In this document: piece after piece, positions 5,858-14,147 of the stretch
Layout: every line of letters begins with the position of its first letter
Position numbering within the stretch: the first letter of the stretch is position 1
Assembly (NCBI GenBank): GCA_027037705.1
Contig: JALVYZ010000357.1
Location: forward strand, 469 to 22,366
DNA length: 21,898 nt
From: a bacterium
Lineage (GTDB): Bacteria; DYJV01; JALVYZ01
Direction of reading: 5' to 3'
Position numbers and translations under genes: made by a program
Notes under the pieces: generated by a model
What the model saw: only the letters and a program-made list of their open reading frames with translations
Told to the model about the DNA's origin: nothing
Database searches by the model: none

Positions 5858-8436
5858 AATTCAAGCATAATATAAACAGTTTCACCTTCAAAGCCAATTA
5901 TTTTAAAACCAAATTTTTTTACAAAATTTATCATTTTTCTATTTTCAGCTAATACTGTTCCATAAATTTTTTTAATATTTCTATCTTTTGCAATATAAAT
6001 TAATTTTTCCATTAATATTTTAGCAACTCCTTTTCCCTGCCATGCATCTGTAACAACAATAGCAAATTCATATTTATCTTCATAAGGTATATAACTTAAC
6101 CTATTTACTCCAATTATTTTCTCTTTTCCATTTTCTTTTATTAATGCAACAATAGCAATTTCTCTGTCATAATCAACATGAGTAAACATAGCAATTTGTT
6201 CATGAGTTATTTGTGATGTGTATGTAAAAAATCTGTAATACTGAGTTTGTCTTGATAAAGAATAAAAAAATTCAATATGTAAAGGTTCATCTTCTGGTCT
6301 AATTGGTCTTATGAAAACTTCTGTGCCATCAGGTAGTTTTTCAAGAAATTCATATTCACTTGGATATGGTCTAATTGCAAGATGCTGTGGAGCTTTTACT
6401 TTTGTTTCTTTTAATTCTATAAATGCATTTACAATATGAATCTTTTTATTACTAACCAATACTGGATCAATTATAATTCTATAAATTTCAGAATGATTTG
6501 AAATTAAATGGGAAATTCTTACTAAAATTTCTTCAAGTTCTAATAGATTAATTAAGTTTTTTTGCTTTAATCTTTCAAAATCTTTTAATTTTGCAATTAA
6601 TCTTTGAGCTAAAAATCTATTTAAAGGAGGGAGCATAATTACTTTATTAAATCCACCTTTATAAGATAAATAAATATATGGTCCAAATTCAATATCTGTT
6701 TCCATTCCTATCCTAAATTCAAAGTCAATATCAAATATCATTTTTTGAATATTGAATTTAGTTTTTATTTTTCTATTTTTTATGATTTCATTAAGTTTTT
6801 TATAAAAATGGTTTAATGTTTCTTCATTATTAATATATTTATAACCTTTTTCTCCTTTTATAAATTCATCAAGTTTTAAAACAACAGGAAAACCTAATTT
6901 TTTAACAATTTTTTTTGCTTCATTAAAATTAGAACATATATATGTTTCATTTACATTAATTCCGTAAAATGAAAGAATTTGTTTTGATTCGTAATCAGAA
7001 AGGATTAATTTGTTCTTTTCAATTAAACTTTTTATATATTCAGCAGTTTTTTCTTTATCATACAGAATATCTTTATCAAAACTTGGTGTAAATGCTATCT
7101 GTTTTTCAAGGCTTCTAAAATATTTTATTGAGTAATAATAAGAGTTTACAGCATATTCAATATTAAAAAAGATTAAAATATCTTCAGTTTGTAACTCTTT
7201 AAGCCTTGCTCTTTCTGTTGATTTTCCTCCAATACATATATAAATGATTTTACATTTCCTATACTTTTTCATAAATTCTTTTGTGGTTTTTATTATAAAA
7301 ACAGGATCTATAAATCTATTTAGCAAAAGAACCACCATTAAAGTTTGAAATTCCTCAGAGAAAAAACATTTTTCAATTGTATCAACAATCATTTTATTAT
7401 CAGCATTCATAGTTAAATCTATAGGATTAATAATCAAATGATTATCAATTATTATCTTTTTTAACTCATCTTTTAAATCTTGTGATAGATCCTGTAATTT
7501 AAATCCTTTTTCTTCAAGAATATCAGAAATAAAAATATTTAAAGTTTTAGCATTGGAGATTATACATAATTTTTCACCATAGGAAATTTTTTTCTTTGAA
7601 AGAATATCTCCACATATAAAAAGTTCTGTAAAATCGTTAACTCTAACTGCGCCAGCTCTCCTAAATGCAATATCATAAACTATATCTTCACCTGGAGTTT
7701 TACCAGTTGAAAATTTTATTATTTTTTTCCCAATTTCACTTTTTCCAGTTTTTACGATTATAACTGGCTTTACTTTCGCAACAGCTCTTACAGCAGAGAG
7801 AAATTTTCTTGGATGTTTTAAATTTTCCACAAACAACAGAATTGTTTTTACATCGTTTTGATAGGCTAAATAGTCAATTGCATCTCCAAAATCTATTCCA
7901 GCCAATGTCCCAAGATCTATAATGTAACTAAATCCAATTCCTCGTTCTTTTGTAATATCTATTATTGAATGGATGACAGAACCACTTTGTGATATAAAAG
8001 CGATATCGCCTTTTGCTGGGAGATCAGGGAATAGAGAAATATTTAAATTTTTATTTACACACATGAAGCCAAACGAATGTATACCTAAAAGTTTAATATT
8101 TTTTCTTTTTATTTTTTCAATAATTAATCCTTCATAGAAATCATCATCAATGGTTATTTTCCCTGATGTTATTATAAGATTTTTTACTTTTATATTCCCT
8201 AAATTGTCTATAATATCTGGAATATCTTTTAAGGGAACAGTAATAATTAGTAAATCAACATTGTTTTTAAAATTTTTTATCTTTTCTAAATCAAATTCTA
8301 TTTTATAAAAATTTTCAATTTCTGGAATATTTAGATTATCTATTAAAGTAAAAGCTCGACAATGAGGGTTTGAAAAATTTCCTATTATTGCAACTGATTT
8401 TGGATTAAATAAATCTTTAAAAATTAATGCTCCCAT
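5854..8436 (-). CDS. Pat-like protein acetyltransferase: acyl-CoA synthetase-like domains plus GNAT
   Basis: 860 residues. Order: CoA-binding Rossmann domain (about 5-130), succinyl-CoA-ligase-like domains (about 140-455, SQSG at 149-152), ATP-grasp-like domain (about 475-690), C-terminal GNAT domain (about 700-855) with acetyl-CoA loop QGKGVA at 800-805. This is the layout of the Pat/YfiQ lysine acetyltransferases. The SHTG segment that carries the phospho-histidine in ADP-forming acyl-CoA synthetases aligns to FSTG at 242-245, with Ser243 in place of His. The usual HKxDxGG of the ATP-grasp part is also lost (KGEKGYKY). I infer a regulatory or sensing synthetase part and an active GNAT part. 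Likely targets would be metabolic enzymes such as acetyl-CoA synthetase. The ATG has no clear Shine-Dalgarno. First gene of an operon with sfsA and a radical-SAM gene. Confidence 0.88.
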   Translation of the reverse strand: MGALIFKDLFNPKSVAIIGNFSNPHCRAFTLIDNLNIPEIENFYKIEFDLEKIKNFKNNVDLLIITVPLKDIPDIIDNLGNIKVKNLIITSGKITIDDDFYEGLIIEKIKRKNIKLLGIHSFGFMCVNKNLNISLFPDLPAKGDIAFISQSGSVIHSIIDITKERGIGFSYIIDLGTLAGIDFGDAIDYLAYQNDVKTILLFVENLKHPRKFLSAVRAVAKVKPVIIVKTGKSEIGKKIIKFSTGKTPGEDIVYDIAFRRAGAVRVNDFTELFICGDILSKKKISYGEKLCIISNAKTLNIFISDILEEKGFKLQDLSQDLKDELKKIIIDNHLIINPIDLTMNADNKMIVDTIEKCFFSEEFQTLMVVLLLNRFIDPVFIIKTTKEFMKKYRKCKIIYICIGGKSTERARLKELQTEDILIFFNIEYAVNSYYYSIKYFRSLEKQIAFTPSFDKDILYDKEKTAEYIKSLIEKNKLILSDYESKQILSFYGINVNETYICSNFNEAKKIVKKLGFPVVLKLDEFIKGEKGYKYINNEETLNHFYKKLNEIIKNRKIKTKFNIQKMIFDIDFEFRIGMETDIEFGPYIYLSYKGGFNKVIMLPPLNRFLAQRLIAKLKDFERLKQKNLINLLELEEILVRISHLISNHSEIYRIIIDPVLVSNKKIHIVNAFIELKETKVKAPQHLAIRPYPSEYEFLEKLPDGTEVFIRPIRPEDEPLHIEFFYSLSRQTQYYRFFTYTSQITHEQIAMFTHVDYDREIAIVALIKENGKEKIIGVNRLSYIPYEDKYEFAIVVTDAWQGKGVAKILMEKLIYIAKDRNIKKIYGTVLAENRKMINFVKKFGFKIIGFEGETVYIMLEL

Positions 8437-8672
8437 TTAAAAATAGAGTAAATTTTAATTAAAAAATTGTCAATATTAAATTTGACTTTTTTTAATATTT
8501 CTTATAGAGTGCACCAAAAGCTAATGATGTTTGGTAATAGTAATTTGTAATCGATCACATTTTTGACTTGAGATTTAGATTTAATAATTGCATTCCCTAC
8601 TATTAGAAGGGATATATCAAAAATCTATTTATGGATTATATATTATATTTTTGTTAAAAAAAGAGGGTAAAT
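8437..8672. promoter_or_regulatory. Divergent intergenic region between the acetyltransferase operon and rph
   Basis: 236 bp without a gene or recognised riboswitch. For rph the best promoter is TTGACT (8482-8487), 15 bp, TATAGA (8503-8508), predicting a leader of about 155 nt. An inverted repeat ACCAAA/TTTGGT (8513-8518 and 8530-8535, 11-nt loop) sits at its predicted start, and a weak stem TCCCT/AGGGA lies at 8594-8612. On the minus strand TTGACA (8468-8473) with a poor -10, TACTCT (8445-8450), would place the start within a few bases of the acetyltransferase ATG. GAGGG at 8663-8667 serves rph. Confidence 0.4.
8546..8559. promoter_or_regulatory. 14-bp palindrome, CRP/FNR-type operator candidate
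   Basis: TGTAATCGATCACA is symmetrical except for one base pair (TGTRAT-CG-ATYACA). Length and half-site style resemble CRP/FNR-family operators. It is isolated in the middle of the divergent gap, about 30 bp downstream of the predicted rph start. Confidence 0.3.
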
Positions 8673-9380
8673 ATGAAAAGAAAAGATGGAAGAACTTTTA
8701 ATATGATTAGACCTGTAAGAATTACAAAAGACTATACTATGTATGCTGAAGGATCAATATTAATTGAAATGGGTGAAACAAAAGTTATATGTAATGTTTC
8801 TGTTGAAGAGAAAGTACCACCTTTTTTAAAAGGGTCCGGCACTGGTTGGATAACGGCTGAATATTCAATGTTGCCAAGAGCAACTGAACAAAGGAAAATT
8901 AGAGATGTTGTTAAAGGTAGAATTGATGGCAGAACTCATGAGATTCAAAGATTAATAGGAAGGTCATTGCGATCTGTAATAGATTTGTCTTCTCTTGGAG
9001 AAAAAACTCTCTGGGTAGATTGTGATGTAATTCAGGCTGATGGCGGGACAAGGACAGCATCAATAACAGGAGCATACATTGCTACATGCCTTGCTATTAA
9101 AAAACTAAATTTAAAACATAATCCTATAAAAGACTATCTTGCAGCTATAAGTGTTGGAATAATAAATGGTCAACCAATGCTTGATTTAAATTATGAAGAA
9201 GACTCACAAGCTGAAGTAGATATGAATTTTGTAATTACAGGAAAAGGAGAATTTGTTGAAATTCAGGGTACTGGAGAAAAAAGGAGCTTTACAGAAAAAG
9301 AATTTGAAATATTAAAGGATCTTGCAAAAAAGGGAGTTCAGAAATTAATAGAACTTCAAAAGAGAATTTTAGAAAAATGA
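8673..9380 (+). CDS. rph: Ribonuclease PH
   Basis: 235 residues, full family length. RNase PH is the phosphorolytic 3'-to-5' exonuclease that trims tRNA and other RNA 3' ends, working as a hexamer in the cytoplasm. The RNase PH signatures are all present: [12 protein letters not shown] at the N-terminus, [26 protein letters not shown] with the phosphate-contacting arginine, [20 protein letters not shown], and [18 protein letters not shown] near the C-terminus. GAGGG lies five bases before the ATG. The stop overlaps the next ATG as ATGA, a common rph-rdgB arrangement. Confidence 0.97.
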   Translation: MKRKDGRTFNMIRPVRITKDYTMYAEGSILIEMGETKVICNVSVEEKVPPFLKGSGTGWITAEYSMLPRATEQRKIRDVVKGRIDGRTHEIQRLIGRSLRSVIDLSSLGEKTLWVDCDVIQADGGTRTASITGAYIATCLAIKKLNLKHNPIKDYLAAISVGIINGQPMLDLNYEEDSQAEVDMNFVITGKGEFVEIQGTGEKRSFTEKEFEILKDLAKKGVQKLIELQKRILEK

Positions 9381-10687
9381 AAGAAAAGATAATTTTTGCA
9401 ACAAAAAATAAAGGCAAATTAAAGGAATTTAAAGAATTATTGATTGAAAACAATTTAAAATACGAAGTATTATCTTTAAATGACTTAGAAGATGTGCCAG
9501 AAATTATAGAGAATGGAAAAACTTTTAAAGAAAATGCATATATTAAAGCAAAAAGGATTTTTGATAAGTATCATTTGCCAGTTATAGCAGATGATTCAGG
9601 TATAATAGCAGAAGTTTTAGGTGACAGACCTGGAGTCTATTCAGCAAGATTTGCTGGAGAAAATGCAACTGATGATGAAAATAACAGAAAATTAATAAAT
9701 GAATTGAAAGATAAAGCAAATAAAAGAGCTTATTTTCAATGTGTGTTATGTTATATTAATTCTATAGGAGATGTTTTTTTTACTGATGGTAAGTGCTATG
9801 GAGAGATTATAGATACTCCAAAAGGAGAAAATGGTTTTGGATATGATCCTATTTTTTTTATACCTGAATTTAATAAAACAATAGCAGAACTTGACTCTAA
9901 TACTAAAAATAAAATAAGCCATAGAGGAAAAGCATTTAAAGAACTTGTAAAAATTTTAAAATCTGAGATAAAACTGTCATTTGTTATCCCTGTATATAAT
10001 GAAGAAGAAAATTTAAAGTTATTACATGAAAAAATAAGAAAAGTTATTGATGAAAAATTAAAATTTAATTGTGAGATAATATTTGTTGATGATGGTAGTT
10101 TTGATAATAGTTTAAAAATATTAAAAGAACTCAAAAAGGATGATAATGAAATAAAAATAATTTCATTTGAAGAAAATAAAGGACAATCAGCTGCAATGGC
10201 AGCAGGTTTTTCTTATGCAAAAGGAGGATTAACCGCTACTTTGGATGCTGATCTTCAAAATGATCCTGATGATATTCCAATGATGTTGCAATATATTGAT
10301 GAATATGATGTTGTATGTGGAATAAGAGCTAAAAGGCATGATAATTTTATTAGAAAAATAAGTTCTAAAATTGGAAATAATATTAGAAATTGGGTCACAA
10401 AAGATAATATAGTTGATACAGGTTGTTCTCTAAAAGTCTATCGAACTTATTATTTAAAGAAGATAAAAATGTTTAAAGGTATGCATAGATTTTTGCCAAC
10501 TTTGTTAAAGTTAGAAGGAGCAAAGGTGACTCAAGTTAATGTAAAACATCATCCAAGAAAATATGGTGAATCAAAATATGGTCTTGGCATTGCAAGTAGA
10601 GCAGGAAAAGCATTTATAGACTTACTTGCTGTTAGATGGATGATCTCTCGTCATATTAATTACAAAATAAAGGAACTAATAGAATGA
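9377..10687 (+). CDS. rdgB: Fused RdgB NTP pyrophosphatase and family 2 glycosyltransferase
   Basis: 436 residues in one open frame. Residues 1-195 are a complete RdgB/HAM1 protein that removes dITP/XTP from nucleotide pools: [11 protein letters not shown], catalytic DDSG at 72-75, [10 protein letters not shown], and NGFGYDPIF...ISHRGKAF. After a link of two to four residues, 199-436 form a GT2 domain of the dolichyl-phosphate-mannose-synthase type: [30 protein letters not shown], metal-binding DAD at 290-292, and GESKYG near the end. It lacks transmembrane helices. There is no stop, ATG or ribosome site near the junction (about 9955-9980), so the fusion looks real, although a lost single base between two formerly overlapping genes would look the same. 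It overlaps rph and the LABN gene by ATGA. The LABN neighbour suggests that the GT2 part glycosylates a polyprenyl-phosphate or lipid A. Confidence 0.9.
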   Translation: MKEKIIFATKNKGKLKEFKELLIENNLKYEVLSLNDLEDVPEIIENGKTFKENAYIKAKRIFDKYHLPVIADDSGIIAEVLGDRPGVYSARFAGENATDDENNRKLINELKDKANKRAYFQCVLCYINSIGDVFFTDGKCYGEIIDTPKGENGFGYDPIFFIPEFNKTIAELDSNTKNKISHRGKAFKELVKILKSEIKLSFVIPVYNEEENLKLLHEKIRKVIDEKLKFNCEIIFVDDGSFDNSLKILKELKKDDNEIKIISFEENKGQSAAMAAGFSYAKGGLTATLDADLQNDPDDIPMMLQYIDEYDVVCGIRAKRHDNFIRKISSKIGNNIRNWVTKDNIVDTGCSLKVYRTYYLKKIKMFKGMHRFLPTLLKLEGAKVTQVNVKHHPRKYGESKYGLGIASRAGKAFIDLLAVRWMISRHINYKIKELIE

Positions 10688-10971
10688 ATTTAACAACAAC
10701 TGATAAAATTTGGCTTGGAATAGGATTTTTAGCTCAATTTTTATTTTCAATGAGATTTATAGTCCAATGGATTGCTTCAGAAAAGAAAAAGGAGAGTATT
10801 ATTCCAATTTACTTCTGGTATTTTTCATTAGGAGGAGGAATACTTCTTCTTTTATATGCTATTCATAGAAAAGATCCAGTATTTATTTTAGGGCAGGGTA
10901 TGGGTGTTTTTATATATATAAGGAACTTGATGCTAATTTATAAAAAGAGAAGAAAAAAGGTTGAGGGTTGA
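10684..10971 (+). CDS. LABN (lipid A biosynthesis N-terminal domain) small membrane protein
   Basis: 95 residues with three predicted membrane segments (about 8-25, 41-60, 66-86). The family pattern is clear: RFIVQWIASEKKKESIIP, FWYFSLGGG, LLLYAIHRKDPVFILGQ, YIRNL. The domain is named from the N-terminus of some LpxB proteins but also occurs alone, commonly next to GT2 genes, and its exact job is not established. Here it starts by ATGA overlap with the GT2 half of the fusion, so the two probably act together on an envelope glycolipid. Its last codons (KVEG) are encoded by the first units of a heptamer repeat (AAGGTTG, AGGGTTG), so the repeat reaches into the coding sequence. Confidence 0.88.
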   Translation: MNLTTTDKIWLGIGFLAQFLFSMRFIVQWIASEKKKESIIPIYFWYFSLGGGILLLLYAIHRKDPVFILGQGMGVFIYIRNLMLIYKKRRKKVEG

Positions 10972-10984
10972 AAGTAGAAGAAAT
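10957..10984. repeat. Heptamer repeat, LABN 3' end to DedA leader
   Basis: Four 7-bp-phased units: AAGGTTG, AGGGTTG, AAAGTAG and the eroded AAGAAAT. The first is identical to units in the 780-821 and 14007-14041 tracts. The tract covers the LABN stop codon and most of the short gap before DedA, which may explain why DedA has no clear Shine-Dalgarno. Confidence 0.5.
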
Positions 10985-10993
10985 TAAATAAGT

Positions 10994-11599
10994 ATGAAGA
11001 AAATTATTTCATTTATAGTAAATACAATTTTTTCTCTTGGTTATCCTGGAATAGTTGCTTTAATGTTTTTAGAATCATCTTTTTTCCCTTTCCCAAGTGA
11101 AGTTGTTATTCCTCCTGCTGGTTATCTTGCTTCTCAGGGAAAAATGAATCTTTTATATGTTATTATTTGTGGAATAATTGGTAGTGTTTTGGGAGCATTA
11201 TTTAATTATTACATTGCTTTGATATGGGGAAGAAAATTTATATTAAAATTTGGTAAATACTTTTTTTTAAATGAGAAAAAATTAAATAAATGTGAAATCT
11301 TTTTTGAAAAGCATGGACATATTAGTACCTTCATAGGAAGATTACTTCCTGCAATTAGACAGTATATTTCATTTCCAGCAGGTCTTGGAAGAATGAATCT
11401 TTTCTTATTTGTAGTTTTTACTGCTCTTGGAGCTGGAATATGGGTGATAATTTTAGCTTATATTGGATACTGGGTGGGAAACAATAAAGAACTTGTGGTA
11501 AAATATTCACATATTGCTACTGGCGGACTTTTAGTTTTTTGTATTGTAGTTATATTCCTATATATTAAAAAAATTAGAGTTGGTAAAAAAGTTTCTTAA
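10994..11599 (+). CDS. DedA family membrane protein
   Basis: 201 residues. DedA proteins are inner-membrane proteins linked to proton-motive force and, in recent work on the family, to recycling of the undecaprenyl-phosphate carrier. Visible signatures: an acidic membrane-embedded motif in [23 protein letters not shown] (about 24-46), and [22 protein letters not shown] (about 113-134) with the conserved arginines of the re-entrant region. Hydrophobic segments lie near 10-30, 50-75, 135-160 and 172-192. A carrier-lipid role would fit the upstream GT2/LABN pair. The ribosome site is weak. The 3' end overlaps the convergent metallo-hydrolase gene by four bases. Confidence 0.9.
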   Translation: MKKIISFIVNTIFSLGYPGIVALMFLESSFFPFPSEVVIPPAGYLASQGKMNLLYVIICGIIGSVLGALFNYYIALIWGRKFILKFGKYFFLNEKKLNKCEIFFEKHGHISTFIGRLLPAIRQYISFPAGLGRMNLFLFVVFTALGAGIWVIILAYIGYWVGNNKELVVKYSHIATGGLLVFCIVVIFLYIKKIRVGKKVS

Positions 11600-12222
11600 A
11601 AAAATGGATTATATCTCTTTTCATATCCGATTGTAGTCTGTGGACCATGCCCTGGTAAAACTTTTGTATCATCAGGCAAAATAAATAATTTAGTTCTAAC
11701 AGAATTTATTAAAGTATTATAATCTCCTCCTGGCAAATCTGTTCTTCCAATTGATCCAGCAAATAAAGTATCTCCTACAAATACAACATCATAACCCTCA
11801 AGAATAAATGAACAGGAACCTCTTGAATGACCTGGTGTATGAAGTGTTATTAATTTAATTTCTTCTCCAACATTGATGACATCACCATCATTAATTAATA
11901 TATCTGCTGGGGGAGAGTCTTTCACTCTTAATCCAAATAGTAATCCATGAGATGAAATGTTAGTAATATCATTTGCATCACCTGGATGAATAATTATCTC
12001 AGCATCTGTATTCTCTTTTAAATCAGCGTTCCCACCAACATGGTCAAGATGACCATGAGTATTTAAAATATATTTTAAGTTTAATTTAGCTCTTGCTAAA
12101 AAAGATAAAATGTCATCTACATCTCCACCTGGATCAATAACAATAGCTTCTTTAGTTTTTTCACATCCTAAAATAAAACAATTAACTTGAAGTGGACCTA
12201 CAACTAAACTTTGAAAAATCAT
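11596..12222 (-). CDS. Metallo-beta-lactamase-fold hydrolase, glyoxalase II-like (YcbL type)
   Basis: 208 residues. The dinuclear metal motif THGHLDH gives His56, His58, Asp60 and His61. Further ligands are in [24 protein letters not shown] (with the bridging Asp) and LPGHGP. Length and the GRTDLPGGD segment match the short YcbL/hydroxyacylglutathione-hydrolase-like group, which lacks the long C-terminal glutathione-binding helices of true GloB. Substrate cannot be named; a thioesterase acting on a small thiol ester is a reasonable guess. The ATG is preceded by AAAGGAG with a six-base spacer. It is a single-gene unit with its own promoter. Confidence 0.9.
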   Translation of the reverse strand: MIFQSLVVGPLQVNCFILGCEKTKEAIVIDPGGDVDDILSFLARAKLNLKYILNTHGHLDHVGGNADLKENTDAEIIIHPGDANDITNISSHGLLFGLRVKDSPPADILINDGDVINVGEEIKLITLHTPGHSRGSCSFILEGYDVVFVGDTLFAGSIGRTDLPGGDYNTLINSVRTKLFILPDDTKVLPGHGPQTTIGYEKRYNPFF

Positions 12223-12246
12223 AAAAAACTCCTTTAATTTTTTTCT

Positions 12247-12274
12247 AATATAGTTTATTTAAGGAATGAGTCAA
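12247..12274 (-). promoter_or_regulatory. Promoter of the metallo-hydrolase gene
   Basis: Minus-strand TTGACT (12269-12274), 16-bp spacer, TATATT (12247-12252). Each box matches consensus at five of six bases and the distance to the ATG is about 25 bp. Confidence 0.55.
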
Positions 12275-12308
12275 TATCATAATTCAATATATTGTTCAAC
12301 TGTTTTTG

Positions 12309-12314
12309 AGGAGG
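12309..12314 (+). promoter_or_regulatory. Shine-Dalgarno that sets the cysteine hydrolase start
   Basis: AGGAGG five bases before the ATG at 12320. An open frame extends upstream to 12266, but those 18 codons overlap the divergent promoter and have no family similarity. Confidence 0.85.
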
Positions 12315-12319
12315 TTAAT

Positions 12320-12874
12320 ATGAAAAAGGCTATAATAGTGGTTGATATGACAAAAGATAATGTTACGGGAATTTTTGAAAAATTATGTGAGCCAATTATT
12401 CCTGTGATCAATGACTTAACTGAAGTTTTTAGAGAAAACAATTTTCCTGTTATTTTTGCCAATGATAGTTTTTTTGAAGAAGATTTTATCTTTAAAGGTA
12501 AAATGCCACCGCATTCATTAAGATATACAGAAGGAAGTGAAGTTACTGACAAATTAATAGTTAAAGATGGCGATATAATTTTACCCAAAAGAAGGTTTTC
12601 TGCTTTTTTTAAAACAGATCTTGATATGACTCTTAGAACTAAAAAGGTAGAACAGGTTTGTGTATGTGGTATAACATCAACTTTTTGTGTACTTGCTACT
12701 GCTTTTGACGCGTTTTGTAATGATTTTGCAACTGTAATAATTGAAGATGCCACAACTGCACATAAAATTGAATTTCATGAGCAAGTTATGAATTTTTATA
12801 GGAAAAATCCTTTACAGCCTTATTTTGAAATAAAAACCTCAAAACAGATAATAGAGGAGATAGAGAATGTTTAA
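12320..12874 (+). CDS. Isochorismatase-like cysteine hydrolase
   Basis: 184 residues from the start set by AGGAGG. The catalytic triad of the cysteine-hydrolase/isochorismatase superfamily is visible: Asp9 in VVDM, Lys90 in ILPKRRFSAF, and Cys123 in GITSTFCVLATAFDAF. The conserved DA of IEDATTAH follows. This points to an amide or imide hydrolase (nicotinamidase, carbamoylsarcosine- or ureide-type) rather than isochorismatase proper, which commonly lacks the Cys. The usual nicotinamidase metal site DxHxxxH is not seen: the region reads NDSFFEEDF, so nicotinamidase is not favoured. Cytosolic. The 3' end overlaps argJ by eight bases, suggesting co-translation with an arginine-pathway enzyme. 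Confidence 0.85.
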   Translation: MKKAIIVVDMTKDNVTGIFEKLCEPIIPVINDLTEVFRENNFPVIFANDSFFEEDFIFKGKMPPHSLRYTEGSEVTDKLIVKDGDIILPKRRFSAFFKTDLDMTLRTKKVEQVCVCGITSTFCVLATAFDAFCNDFATVIIEDATTAHKIEFHEQVMNFYRKNPLQPYFEIKTSKQIIEEIENV

Positions 12875-14003
12875 TTTTGCATCTGTAAATGCAGAGATTA
12901 AATATAAAGATAGAGATGACCTTGCTATTGTTTATTCTGAAAAGCCTTTTTTTGTGAAAGCTGTATTTACAAAAAATAAATTTAGAGCAGCTCCAGTAAA
13001 TTTTTGTATTGATAGATTAAAAAAAAATAAGAAATTTAATGCTATCATTGTTAATTCTGGAAATGCTAATGCCTGTACAGGAAAGCAGGGATATTTAGAT
13101 TGTGAATTAATTGAGAGAAAATTAAAAGAAGAATTTCAAATTGAAAATGGGATATTAATAGCTTCAACAGGTGTAATTGGAGTAAGGTTACCACTTGAAA
13201 AAATTTGTAAAAAAATATCTATCCTAAAAAAGAATTTATCTTCAGAAAATTACGAAGATTTTGCAAAAGCAATTATGACAACTGATACTGTCCCCAAAAT
13301 TGTAGAATATAAAAATGGTAAATTTAGAATATTTGGAATAGCAAAAGGTGCAGGGATGATCCATCCAAATATGGCTACAATGCTTGCATTCATTTTTACA
13401 AATGCAAATATTGAGCTAAAAAAAATAGATAAAGCTTTCAAAGATGTAATTGATAGAACTTTTAATTCTATTAGTGTTGATGGGGATACAAGTACTAATG
13501 ATTCTGTCTTTTTATCTATTTTACCAGAAGAAGATGTTGAATTTAACGAATTTATAAATGGTTTAAGGTATGTATGTGAAAATTTAGCAAAAAAAATTGT
13601 TGAAGATGGAGAAGGTTCAACAAAATTTATTGAAATTAATGTAATTAATGGAAATAATAAAGAAAAATGTAAACAAATTGCAGAAACAATAGCAAAATCA
13701 CCACTTGTTAAAACAGCTTTTTTTGGGAATGATCCTAATTGGGGAAGAATAATCTGCGCTATTGGATATTCAAATGTTGATTTTAATCCTGAAAATATTA
13801 TTTTAACAATTGGTCAACATAAAGTTTTTGAAAATGGTATGGAATCTCCTGAATTTTCAGAAGAGAAAGTATATGAATATCTTAAAAATAATAGGAATGT
13901 TTCTTTAACTGTTAATCTAAATGAAGGAAAAGCATCTTGGAAATATTATACATGTGATTTTTCATATGAATATGTAAAGATTAATGCTGAATATAGGACA
14001 TAA
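12867..14003 (+). CDS. argJ: Glutamate N-acetyltransferase / amino-acid acetyltransferase (ArgJ)
   Basis: 378 residues, slightly short at the N-terminus for the family. ArgJ transfers acetyl from N-acetylornithine to glutamate, recycling the acetyl group of arginine synthesis; some also use acetyl-CoA. VNSGNANACTG, KGAGMIHPNMATML, FNSISVDGDTSTND, GNDPNWGRI and the C-terminal YVKINAEYRT are all intact. The precursor cleaves itself before Thr171 (NMA/TML), which becomes the catalytic nucleophile of the beta chain. Whether it is mono- or bifunctional cannot be read from the sequence. No other arg gene is in the window. GAGGAG within the preceding gene serves as ribosome site. The stop codon is directly followed by the 14007 repeat array. 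Confidence 0.96.
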   Translation: MFNFASVNAEIKYKDRDDLAIVYSEKPFFVKAVFTKNKFRAAPVNFCIDRLKKNKKFNAIIVNSGNANACTGKQGYLDCELIERKLKEEFQIENGILIASTGVIGVRLPLEKICKKISILKKNLSSENYEDFAKAIMTTDTVPKIVEYKNGKFRIFGIAKGAGMIHPNMATMLAFIFTNANIELKKIDKAFKDVIDRTFNSISVDGDTSTNDSVFLSILPEEDVEFNEFINGLRYVCENLAKKIVEDGEGSTKFIEINVINGNNKEKCKQIAETIAKSPLVKTAFFGNDPNWGRIICAIGYSNVDFNPENIILTIGQHKVFENGMESPEFSEEKVYEYLKNNRNVSLTVNLNEGKASWKYYTCDFSYEYVKINAEYRT

Positions 14004-14006
14004 AAT

Positions 14007-14041
14007 AAGGAGGAAGGCTGAAGGTTGAAGGAGGAAGGTAG
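14007..14041. repeat. Five 7-bp tandem units, AAGGNNG
   Basis: Units at 14007, 14014, 14021, 14028 and 14035 read AAGGAGG, AAGGCTG, AAGGTTG, AAGGAGG, AAGGTAG. The AAGG core and final G are invariant. It begins three bases after the argJ stop codon. Confidence 0.8.
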
Positions 14042-14044
14042 TAG

Positions 14045-14116
14045 ATGAGTAGAAGCGAAGATGCGAAGATGCTAAATTATGTAAATGAGAAAAAGGGTAA
14101 ATGCGTAGATGCGAAA
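14045..14116. repeat. Nine degenerate 8-bp tandem units (left arm), consensus ATGCGWAR
   Basis: In exact 8-bp register from 14045 there are nine units such as ATGAGTAG, ATGCGAAG, ATGCGTAG. Position 7 is A in all nine, position 5 is G in eight, position 1 is A in eight. The units are the reverse complement of those in the right array (14148-14251), so the two arrays face each other across a 31-bp AT-rich spacer. Confidence 0.75.
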
Positions 14117-14147
14117 AAAAAGATACAGTATATTCTAATTGATGTAT

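Noticed and set aside
8515-8672. Riboswitch in the rph leader
   Set aside because: Only short isolated stems are seen; no known riboswitch core or strong terminator hairpin could be recognised.
9955-9980. Hidden frameshift separating rdgB from the glycosyltransferase
   Set aside because: The frame is open with no start codon or ribosome site for an independent GT2 gene. A sequencing error cannot be excluded from sequence alone, so it is kept only as the refuting test for the fusion.
12266-12319. 18-residue N-terminal extension of the cysteine hydrolase
   Set aside because: AGGAGG at 12309-12314 places the start at 12320, and the extension overlaps the divergent promoter of the metallo-hydrolase gene.
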